From JAKBEU01 sp036172095 (GTDB taxonomy: Bacteria; Patescibacteriota; Microgenomatia; UBA1406; GWC2-37-13), in contig JAVHSH010000010.1 in NCBI GenBank assembly GCA_036172095.1, forward strand, positions 1 through 18,499: DNA of 18,499 nt, written 5' to 3'. Positions 7,060 to 12,616 of the stretch are shown here, piece after piece. The notes beneath the pieces are model-generated. The model had not been told where the DNA came from. It saw only the letters and a program-made list of their open reading frames with translations, and searched no databases. The stretch's first letter is position 1. Each line of letters begins with the position of its first letter. The translations under genes and the position numbers were made by a program.

Positions 7060-7148
7060 GGAGAGGTCGCATAGTTGGTCTAGTGCAGCAGTTTACTAAA
7101 CTGCCGTCCCGATTTTCGGGACCGCGAGTTCGAATCTCGCCCTCTCCG
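7060..7148 (+). tRNA. class II tRNA, serine-like, with unusual anticodon ACT; host site of the mobile element
   Basis: The fold is complete: acceptor GGAGAGG/CCTCTCC, D stem GCAT/GTGC, anticodon stem GCAGT/ACTGC with loop TTACTAA, long variable arm GTCCCGATTTTCGGGAC, T arm GCGAG-TTCGAAT-CTCGC, discriminator G. The long arm and G73 point to serine. The anticodon 7095-7097 reads ACT; the loop differs from that of the neighbouring tRNA-Ser(GCT) only at position 34 (G to A). Bacteria normally have no ACT tRNA. It may be a functional variant, a decaying gene or a sequencing error. The last 16 nt belong to the left attachment site of the element at 7133-11780, so integration rebuilt the 3' end of the gene. 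CCA is not encoded. Confidence 0.85.
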
Positions 7149-8714
7149 CAAGTCAGGAGATAAGAAAGCAAAATGAGGAGTATAGCTTGTCGGAACAATA
7201 TCTTTAATGAGTTCGAAAGTGTTTAATTTATTTTCTTCTATTTTAACAACTTCCGAACCTTTGTTCGTAAGAGCAACGAGTTTAGCAAGTATTGAGAATC
7301 CAATTGAGTATTCAAAAGATAGCTTCCCTTCTTTAAGAAACAGCTTTGAGTAAATAAGTTGAAGGAGAATTCTTTTCTTATCAGTCTTTTTTGTATCATA
7401 AATACTTTCCGCACGTTGGGAAATTTCATAGAACTTAACGCCTAAATCTTGAAATTTATTGTTAGCATTGTTGTGTTTTGCGATAGCTTCCTCAATACCC
7501 ATTTTTTGAGCTTTATATTCCTTTGATTTTTGGTCATAAAACTCCTTTGTAATAACTTCATCAACTTTATCGTCATAGAGGTTGCTCATACGCTTATCAA
7601 TAGCCTTTAATTGTTTGCCTAATTCATCAAGAGCGGTCGTATGAAATACAGATACATCATGATTGCTTTCTATAAGAGCTTTCCGTAACCATTCCATAAC
7701 CCGTTTATTATTAATTTGTAGTTTCACAAGAGCCTTTTTAATTTGCCCCTCAAGTTTATCTTCCCGTACCCAAATATCATCATTACACGGCTTGTAATGG
7801 TGGCAGTGACCATACACGATACCTTTGTGTGTCTCAAAAGAAATAGTGCTTCCACAAGTCTTGCACTTGAGCAGATTTTTAAGGAGAAAGAGGTGTTTTT
7901 TAACTTTAGGAGTATTTTTAGCATGAAGACGATGTTGAACTGCATCGAATAATTCTTTAGAAATAAGAGGGGTATGATTACCTTTATATAATTGACCGTT
8001 CCACAAAAACCAGCCGTAGTAGTAGGGCTCAGTTAGTAAACAATGTAAACGAGAAGTAACAATTTTATTACCATCCCGCGACCGCAAACCCTCATCAAAA
8101 AGTAAATTAGCAAGACGCTCAACAGAATAATTGCCTTGATTATAGAGCTCAAACATACGTTTCATAAATGGAGCATATGTATTGTCGATAACATGGGTAA
8201 GATGGCTATTTGCTATCTCTGTTTTATACCCTATTTTAGGCTTTGAGGGATACCACCCTTGCTCTATCTTTTCCTTTTGTCCTTTTTTCACTTCTTCGGA
8301 AAGATTATCAATATAGTTTTTCGCAAACACGATACGAAAATCAAGATTAAGCTTTTCTTGAGAACGACTATTCTTATGAAGAATCAAACTATCCTTCACC
8401 AAGTGCAACTGACGCTCTGGGTCTTCATCAAGCCAAGCGTAAAGCGATACAGCGTCTTTCAGATTACGGGTTAATCTATCTGTTTTTTCACAAATAATTA
8501 TCTTTATTTTTTGTTTATCAACATACTTCATCATCTCAATAAAAGCCTTTCTTTGATGTTTGCCGGAAGCGGACTCCGATATAGCAAATGAACGAACGAC
8601 AGAAAAGCCCTTCTTTTCTGAATATTCAGACAATAACTTTTGTTGAGAAGGCAAAGAATACCCCACTTCCTCTTGTTCTTTTGAAGAAACTCTACAAAAT
8701 AAAACAGATTTCAT
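7080..8714 (-). CDS. large serine recombinase (integrase of the element)
   Basis: 544 residues. N-terminal resolvase domain: CRVSS with nucleophile Ser10 and Arg8, then EKTDRLTRN (76-84) with the conserved Arg residues. A recombinase domain follows (about 155-265; GYKT, LLTEPYYYG, PLISKELF), then a zinc ribbon with C284-x2-C287 and C304-x5-C310, and a coiled coil (about 355-440) as in phage-type large serine integrases. It should integrate and excise the element through short att sites. The last 19 codons are antisense to the tRNA at 7060-7148 (the RDSNSR type of tail), so only residues up to Gly525 are likely native. In the excised circle the right-hand att copy would place TGA directly after Gly525. 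A TTGTAT/TATAGT promoter lies just upstream. Confidence 0.93.
   Translation of the reverse strand: MKSVLFCRVSSKEQEEVGYSLPSQQKLLSEYSEKKGFSVVRSFAISESASGKHQRKAFIEMMKYVDKQKIKIIICEKTDRLTRNLKDAVSLYAWLDEDPERQLHLVKDSLILHKNSRSQEKLNLDFRIVFAKNYIDNLSEEVKKGQKEKIEQGWYPSKPKIGYKTEIANSHLTHVIDNTYAPFMKRMFELYNQGNYSVERLANLLFDEGLRSRDGNKIVTSRLHCLLTEPYYYGWFLWNGQLYKGNHTPLISKELFDAVQHRLHAKNTPKVKKHLFLLKNLLKCKTCGSTISFETHKGIVYGHCHHYKPCNDDIWVREDKLEGQIKKALVKLQINNKRVMEWLRKALIESNHDVSVFHTTALDELGKQLKAIDKRMSNLYDDKVDEVITKEFYDQKSKEYKAQKMGIEEAIAKHNNANNKFQDLGVKFYEISQRAESIYDTKKTDKKRILLQLIYSKLFLKEGKLSFEYSIGFSILAKLVALTNKGSEVVKIEENKLNTFELIKDIVPTSYTPHFAFLSPDLRRGRDSNSRSRKSGRQFSKLLH
7133..7149. other. attL: left attachment site in the tRNA 3' end
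   Basis: AATCTCGCCCTCTCCGC is repeated at 11764-11780 with one mismatch (G7139 versus A11770). G7139 preserves the tRNA T stem, so it is probably the original host base, and the crossover would then lie to its right, within 7140-7149. Confidence 0.75.
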
Positions 8715-8724
8715 ACGTGCGACT

Positions 8725-8752
8725 ACTATACTAAAAATATTAGTAAATACAA
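8725..8752 (-). promoter_or_regulatory. promoter for the serine recombinase
   Basis: On the minus strand: TTGTAT (8752-8747), a 16-nt spacer and TATAGT (8730-8725). The ATG at 8714 is 10 nt after the -10, so the leader would be about 3-4 nt, and no Shine-Dalgarno is present. Confidence 0.5.
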
Positions 8753-8785
8753 ATTAATTAATAAGCAATAACATATATCATGCAT

Positions 8786-8818
8786 AGTTTAAGCAGTGTT
8801 ACATCTACTGCTTAAACT
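8786..8818. repeat. 12-bp perfect inverted repeat at the end of rep (terminator or origin hairpin)
   Basis: Arms AGTTTAAGCAGT (8786-8797) and ACTGCTTAAACT (8807-8818) with a 9-nt loop. The right arm covers the last codons and stop of the rep gene. No U run follows on the minus strand, so it is not a textbook terminator. In a rolling-circle replicon such a hairpin beside rep could be part of an origin. Confidence 0.6.
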
Positions 8819-9869
8819 CTTCTCCCCGCTTCGCAGGGAGAAGAATAGAGTCAGTATTCACAGCATTGATATTTGGTAGTGTGAGGTCAAATGGGACGCT
8901 ATTATCATCATTTGGTATCCCAACACCAGCCTCATGTAAAGACTCCAAATTACGCCTAATATTGCTTGAATTGTATTCCTTTCTCACTATCTTTCTTAGA
9001 TATGGGTCTTTTGAATAATAGTTGGTGTAGAAGTTAAATAGTCGTAGTGGCTTATCCTTCCCAAAGGCCTTTTTAAGAAGCTCCATGCCTACCTCATAGC
9101 TCATACTTCGTTTATCAATACCCCCAAGTAATATCTCCAAATGATGGTTTAATGTTTTGATATAAAAATCAGACTCCAAAATATCGTTAATGTATATTTC
9201 TGTTCTACCAAGATGTTTAAATAGTTCATTTAATTTTGCCTTTCTAAAAGTAATTTCAAACCTCAATACACCTTTGCTCAACATAAGCGTTTCATCCGCT
9301 TCACGTTCAAAGCCGTTTAATATCATCTCTTTCATTCCTTTTTTATAGAACTCCAATTCTTTGAGATAGAACTTTATATTGTACGACCTTCCACCCCAAT
9401 TGACACTTTCTTTAGGATAGATATGTATGCTTTTTCTGGGATAACGCAATACAGACAGAAAATCCAAGATGCGTAGTGCTTCAAGGTGGGAAGAGAGCTT
9501 ATAGGCATAGCACATATCCAACCGCTGTATCCGCCACAGCTTGTACGGAGGAAAATCCCCATAGTACGCCCTTAATGTTTTTTCTATAAGTTCCACCGTG
9601 GGAATAAGTTGTGAAGGGTAAAACATCTTCACGTTGTGGCCGTAGACTATCTTTGGCAGACTGCACTCAAGATATACGCTCGTTTCATCAAAGGCGAACA
9701 CTCCAACTTTGGCGTTAAAAGGCTTAATCGTGACTGCCCCATCAAGTCTTTCCCAATCCTGCATTCCCAACAATCCATTATCTCTTCTCACTGATTGATG
9801 GCTCTTTGCTTTTAAAGCCTCATAGCAATACTTATCAATTGGTACACGAAACTTAATAGTATCTATCAT
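8805..9869 (-). CDS. replication initiation protein resembling the phage/plasmid II/X family
   Basis: 354 residues. The start MIDTIKFRVPID, the segment WRIQRLDMCYAY (112-123), the block GGRSYNIKFYLKELEFYKKG (159-178) and VLRFEITFR (201-209) fit the pattern I know from filamentous-phage gene II/X and related plasmid replication proteins, which nick one strand to start rolling-circle replication. Several Tyr residues (for example in DFYIKTL and NYYSKDPYLRK) are nicking candidates; I cannot pick one. The start has an AAGGAG ribosome-binding site 7 nt upstream and overlaps the stop of the preceding small gene by 4 nt (ATGA), so the two are translationally coupled. The family call rests on recalled motifs and is not certain. 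Confidence 0.65.
   Translation of the reverse strand: MIDTIKFRVPIDKYCYEALKAKSHQSVRRDNGLLGMQDWERLDGAVTIKPFNAKVGVFAFDETSVYLECSLPKIVYGHNVKMFYPSQLIPTVELIEKTLRAYYGDFPPYKLWRIQRLDMCYAYKLSSHLEALRILDFLSVLRYPRKSIHIYPKESVNWGGRSYNIKFYLKELEFYKKGMKEMILNGFEREADETLMLSKGVLRFEITFRKAKLNELFKHLGRTEIYINDILESDFYIKTLNHHLEILLGGIDKRSMSYEVGMELLKKAFGKDKPLRLFNFYTNYYSKDPYLRKIVRKEYNSSNIRRNLESLHEAGVGIPNDDNSVPFDLTLPNINAVNTDSILLPAKRGEEFKQ
8819..8843. repeat. second hairpin inside the 3' end of rep
   Basis: CTTCTCCC (8819-8826) and GGGAGAAG (8836-8843) form an 8-bp perfect stem around a 9-nt GC-rich loop, directly next to the 12-bp inverted repeat. It lies within coding sequence (LPAKRGEE region). Confidence 0.55.
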
Positions 9870-10015
9870 TTTTCAGCTCCTTCCTCTTCAATTAGTAGCG
9901 AATAACAACTCACGAGAGAATTGCCCAGTTCAGAGGCTTCCTTAAAATCAAGGTCAAGGTTGTATTCCTCTTTCACAATTTGTTGTAACTCCCGTATGAG
10001 GGCTTCGCTTAACAT
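9866..10015 (-). CDS. small acidic helical protein (49 aa), coupled to rep
   Basis: Started at the ATG at 10015 rather than at 10066, because a TTTTCA/TATAGT promoter ends 6 nt before it. The product is almost entirely amphipathic helix: ELQQIVKEEYNLDLDFKEA, then SELGNSLVSCYSLL and an acidic end. The pattern (helix, a Glu/Asp-rich turn with a following Glu-Ala-x-x-Leu-Gly, helix ending in aliphatic residues) resembles a small protein I recall from other candidate-phyla mobile regions, but I cannot name a family. The overlap with rep suggests a partner or a copy-number function; this is inference. Confidence 0.6.
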   Translation of the reverse strand: MLSEALIRELQQIVKEEYNLDLDFKEASELGNSLVSCYSLLIEEEGAEK

Positions 10016-10021
10016 ACCGAA

Positions 10022-10050
10022 ACTATATGCCCGAATAGGAAGTATGAAAA
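10022..10050 (-). promoter_or_regulatory. promoter for the small protein/rep operon
   Basis: On the minus strand TTTTCA (10050-10045), a 17-nt spacer and TATAGT (10027-10022), 6 nt before the ATG at 10015. This predicts a leaderless operon mRNA and decides the start of the small gene. Confidence 0.5.
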
Positions 10051-10091
10051 GGCAGACATCAAGCAAGAAATGAGGCTACCTTGAGAGACGT

Positions 10092-10979
10092 TTAGGCTTT
10101 TAGTAAGTCAGGTTTTGAAGAGGAAAATGAGATAGATACTGTTCCTCCATCTTGAGATAAATATACGCCCTTAATATGAGGCTCAATCATCTCTTTCAAA
10201 TCCTGCAAAACTGAATAAACATAGTGGTCGTATCTATTTATTCTCTTTGCAATCGTGCTCACATGGAGAGGCTCACCTCTTTTCTCAAATATCATTTTGA
10301 ATACGGAAAGCTTAATACTCTTCTTTGATGTGAAAGTAAGAGTTCCTCTTGTACCAAAGTAAAAGTTGCGACCATCTACTTCATCTCGCTTGAATTCAGA
10401 TGGAAAAGGAACAATATCAAATTGAGGTTTATTGGTTTTTTGATATTCTCTTTGTTTTGATAGATTATTTGTTATTGCTTTAATAAATCTCTCCATTCTA
10501 TAAGGAATTTTGTATTCAGCAACAGCATTCAATCTACAGATATTAAATATCTTTGCCTTGTGGTCTACATAGTCTCCCCTAAGCTTTTCCCAGTCTTTGA
10601 TAATCCTTTCATAATTGCCCTCTATAGGGTCAAAGGGAGTGAAATCTACACAATATACTTTTCTTAACTTGAACTCCCAGTGATTTTGAATAAGGTAGAA
10701 AGAATTAAGGATAATACTAAAATCACTCACCACCATAGGGTCGGGCTTTACCAGTTCATGTGGCTTGTGAATATAGGGAGTAAACACTGTATCTAAAATC
10801 TCAAAAAGAAGGTTGAAATGGACTTGATAGAAGAATATGAGTTTGTGGATATCAAGTTTTGCTTCTCCTCCATAGTTCCACCCTTTCTCCATAGCTTTTT
10901 CTTTATCAAAAGGCTCTATAAAATCAAATAAGAGTCGTGTGAGAAATTGTGGGGCAAGATATGACTTTGGATAAACCAT
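10092..10979 (-). CDS. element-encoded protein of unknown function with probable C-terminal winged helix
   Basis: 295 residues, not recognised. The N-terminal 140 residues are helical and aromatic-rich (FLTRLLFDFIEPF, KLIFFYQVHFNLLFEIL, NSFYLIQNHWEF) without a clear membrane segment. Residues about 218-290 read as a winged helix: SVFKMIFEKRGEPLHVSTIAK, then RINRYDHYVYSVLQDLKEMI as recognition region, and a wing-like VYLSQDGGTVSISFS. That would suit a DNA-binding regulator or replication accessory factor. A TTGCTT/TACAAT promoter lies just before the ATG. The stop is 76 nt before the small protein gene on the same strand, so the order of transcription is this gene, small protein, rep, with an extra promoter in between. 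Confidence 0.75.
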   Translation of the reverse strand: MVYPKSYLAPQFLTRLLFDFIEPFDKEKAMEKGWNYGGEAKLDIHKLIFFYQVHFNLLFEILDTVFTPYIHKPHELVKPDPMVVSDFSIILNSFYLIQNHWEFKLRKVYCVDFTPFDPIEGNYERIIKDWEKLRGDYVDHKAKIFNICRLNAVAEYKIPYRMERFIKAITNNLSKQREYQKTNKPQFDIVPFPSEFKRDEVDGRNFYFGTRGTLTFTSKKSIKLSVFKMIFEKRGEPLHVSTIAKRINRYDHYVYSVLQDLKEMIEPHIKGVYLSQDGGTVSISFSSSKPDLLKA

Positions 10980-10990
10980 ATTATGGGGCT

Positions 10991-11019
10991 ATTGTAGCAG
11001 ATGGAGCGTTAGGAAGCAA
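10991..11019 (-). promoter_or_regulatory. promoter for the 295-residue protein
   Basis: On the minus strand TTGCTT (11019-11014), a 17-nt spacer and TACAAT (10996-10991), 11 nt before the ATG at 10979. The divergent spacer also holds ATTTCA/TGAAAT arms (11040-11045 and 11053-11058, 7-nt loop), a possible operator. Confidence 0.55.
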
Positions 11020-11111
11020 AAATAATGATTATTCGGAATATTTCAAATCATATGAAATTTTTCGATGAATATGGTATTCTTAAAAAAGTTAATAGTTTAA
11101 CATTATAAGAT

Positions 11112-11555
11112 ATGGCAGAAGTAGCATTTGTTAATAATCCAAATAATACTTTACTTAAATTCGTTTCACGGCCCGATTATAAACGTTCGCCATCTCTACA
11201 CGTCGACCTTGTAGCCCCTTTAATTAAAGAAAGCCAAGGTAAACAAAGGAGCGATTTGGAAATATGTATGGATTTAGCTCATAATGGAGAATTAGTTGCA
11301 CATTCAACAAAAGCACTTATAGAAATTTTTAATAATGGAGGTCAAGGTCTCCCAAAACATTGGGTAGAAAACCAAGAAACAATGAGAAAGATTGTATCAA
11401 TGCAGGCTACCTTAGATTTAGGAGCTCTCAATGCAATTAGGATACATGGCTCAGACCAAGGAGGTATAGCAGGAGACATAGATGGAGAAATTAGTGAGAT
11501 GACTACTTTATTACTCACTCTTCAGGCCAAGGGCGGTCAAGGTATAGAGAAATAA
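11112..11555 (+). CDS. orphan element protein of unknown function (147 aa)
   Basis: The only plus-strand gene in the element, next to the right attachment site. The product is soluble and mixed alpha/beta: a Lys/Arg-containing start (FVSRPDYKRS), two predicted helices (DLEICMDLAHNGELVAHSTKA and a helix from about residue 85), and a Gly-rich end (GGIAGDIDGE, KGGQGIEK). I recognise no motif. A weak CATTAT (11101-11106) lies 5 nt before the ATG and there is no Shine-Dalgarno. Cargo, antirepressor or immunity functions are all possible; nothing in the sequence decides. Confidence 0.65.
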   Translation: MAEVAFVNNPNNTLLKFVSRPDYKRSPSLHVDLVAPLIKESQGKQRSDLEICMDLAHNGELVAHSTKALIEIFNNGGQGLPKHWVENQETMRKIVSMQATLDLGALNAIRIHGSDQGGIAGDIDGEISEMTTLLLTLQAKGGQGIEK

Positions 11556-11661
11556 AGTCAACTATCTGTTTATTCCTCAAATCAGTGATGTTATCATCAT
11601 ATCTATTTGTCCGGGATTATCAGACAAGGCATATATATTAGCCGTTCTATAATTCTCCCAT

Positions 11662-11763
11662 CCTTCCCGCCCTTCGGCAGGCTCAGGGCAAGCTTCTGAG
11701 ATTGACGAAGGAATGAGCGAGATGAGAAGTTTACCCTGAGCGAGCAGATGCGAGTCGAATGGG
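11662..11763. repeat. REP-like palindromic repeat cluster next to attR
   Basis: Nested arms CCTTCG (11671-11676) with CGAAGG (11706-11711), and CTCAG (11682-11686) with CTGAG (11696-11700), form a hairpin. A second unit, CCCTGAGCG ... GTCGAATGGG, runs to 11763. Read on the minus strand the first unit gives the peptide ACPEPAEG, which I know as a frequent by-product of such intergenic palindromes. The region 11556-11824 holds no gene. Confidence 0.6.
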
Positions 11764-11780
11764 AATCTCACCCTCTCCGC
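11764..11780. other. attR: right attachment site of the element
   Basis: AATCTCACCCTCTCCGC copies the tRNA 3' end at 7133-7149 with one change (A11770). No tRNA precedes it, as expected of the far end of a tRNA-integrated element. Confidence 0.75.
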
Positions 11781-11787
11781 CCTTACT

Positions 11788-11817
11788 GAGACAAAGTTTG
11801 CTATTTTGTTATATACT
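11788..11817 (+). promoter_or_regulatory. promoter for the DUF202 gene
   Basis: GAGACA (11788-11793), an 18-nt spacer and TATACT (11812-11817); the ATG at 11825 is 7 nt further on. It lies just outside attR, so this promoter belongs to the host and survives insertion. Confidence 0.5.
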
Positions 11818-11824
11818 TTTGTCA

Positions 11825-12094
11825 ATGGACTACAACAAAAAGGATTTAATTGTCCGGGAACGATATGCGGAAGAAAGAACATATCTTTCTGTTGATAGAA
11901 CGTTTCTCTCCTACATCAGAACATTATTAACTTCTTTTGTCGTAAGTATTTCCTTGTTCAAGTTGTTTAGCATACCATGGTCGTATATAGGTGGGTTATT
12001 TTTTATTACATTCTCCATACTTCTCACGTTCGTTGGAATTGTAAGATCTATTCAAAGTAATAAAAAAGTGAGAGATTTATCACTTGCCCATTGA
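11825..12094 (+). CDS. DUF202-family small membrane protein
   Basis: 89 residues from the ATG at 11825. A longer in-frame start at 11759 would lie inside attR and before the promoter. The motif RYAEERTYLSVDRTFLSYIRTLLT is the RT-LA repeat typical of DUF202 (YidH-like) proteins, followed by two membrane segments (about 33-50 and 54-75) and a short basic tail. The function of the family is unknown. The gene ends within the 3' end of the metallopeptidase gene on the opposite strand (15-nt overlap). Confidence 0.82.
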   Translation: MDYNKKDLIVRERYAEERTYLSVDRTFLSYIRTLLTSFVVSISLFKLFSIPWSYIGGLFFITFSILLTFVGIVRSIQSNKKVRDLSLAH

Positions 12095-12451
12095 GCGCAT
12101 AATTTTTTCTACTTCGCGATCATTAATTGCATGATGAGGTCCACGGTGGGATAATAGAGCTCCTGAAAATGTCTTTGGAATATGCATGAGTTCATGTATG
12201 AGCGTCTTAATTTTTTCACGTTCGGATATTTTATCAAAGCGCTTTGCAACAACCTCAATTATATAGTTTGGTTGTATACCAGCAACTTCAAAAAATAATT
12301 TTGACATACCCCAAATACGGGCGTATGCGAGCGTTTTTGCGTCGATACTGCGGATGCAATGGATTCGCCTTACATCGATGTGGGTGAATTGCAATTCTAC
12401 AACTAACGCTTCAATTGTTTTTTTTATTTCAGGAGCTTTTTGATATTTCAT
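12080..12451 (-). CDS. small putative zinc metallopeptidase (HELMH)
   Basis: 123 residues. HELMH at 86-90 is a HExxH zinc site, set in TLIHELMHIPKTFSGALLSH with a later HRGPHH (102-107) that could supply further ligands. The layout (YIIEV near 63, FDKISEREKIKTLIHELMHIP, a Gly/His-rich end) matches a family of predicted small metallopeptidases found in archaea, phages and candidate phyla (the phage metallopeptidase type). It has no signal peptide, so it probably works in the cytoplasm. The substrate is unknown. It converges on the DUF202 gene and shares 15 nt with it. Confidence 0.82.
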   Translation of the reverse strand: MKYQKAPEIKKTIEALVVELQFTHIDVRRIHCIRSIDAKTLAYARIWGMSKLFFEVAGIQPNYIIEVVAKRFDKISEREKIKTLIHELMHIPKTFSGALLSHRGPHHAINDREVEKIMRSMGK

Positions 12452-12458
12452 AATGACT

Positions 12459-12557
12459 AGTGATTAGTGGCTAGTGATTAGCAAACAATGCTTGATTATA
12501 CTGGTAATTTCCATACTTTTTTGACGACTCGTCGCTAGTCACCAACCACTAATCACT
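12459..12557. repeat. 24-nt imperfect inverted repeat made of TAGTGATTAG-type units
   Basis: Arms at 12459-12482 and 12534-12557 pair with 3 mismatches around a 51-nt loop. The left arm is itself a partial direct repeat (AGTGATTAG twice). It fills the spacer between two divergent genes. Confidence 0.65.
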
Positions 12558-12575
12558 TTTATATCTTCGATTGGC

Positions 12576-12605
12576 TTGACATTTACCCTGCATTCTTATT
12601 ATAGT
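12576..12605 (+). promoter_or_regulatory. promoter for the giant secreted protein
   Basis: A perfect TTGACA (12576-12581), an 18-nt spacer and TATAGT (12600-12605). Transcription should begin near 12612, after the first ATG at 12608 and before the second at 12617, which favours the second as the real start. Confidence 0.6.
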
Positions 12606-12616
12606 AAATGTACCCT

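Larger units (their letters stand above)
7133..11780. mobile_element. integrated mobile element (about 4.6 kb) with serine recombinase and II/X-like Rep, inserted in a tRNA gene
   Basis: Bounded by 17-nt direct repeats; one repeat unit plus interior is 4631 bp. The integrase gene is adjacent to the tRNA, as in many tRNA-inserted islands. Other contents are a phage/plasmid-type replication initiator, a 49-residue protein, a protein with a possible winged helix and an orphan divergent protein. The interior is visibly richer in A and T than the flanking mreB and repeat-protein genes. No structural phage genes, Zot-like ATPase, relaxase or partition genes are visible. It could be an integrative plasmid, an inovirus-like satellite or a defective prophage. 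Both repeats are nearly intact, which suggests a fairly recent insertion. Confidence 0.75.

Noticed and set aside
7150..11763. Full inovirus prophage or conjugative element
   Set aside because: No coat, Zot-like, secretin, relaxase or coupling gene could be found between the attachment sites.
11577..11882. Minus-strand frame of 101 aa containing ACPEPAEG
   Set aside because: It crosses the REP-like palindromes, attR and the DUF202 promoter and start; the peptide is a typical by-product of such repeats.
12459..12557. Possible CRISPR remnant in the repeat-bearing spacer
   Set aside because: Only two arms, in inverted orientation, with no regular spacers and no cas genes.
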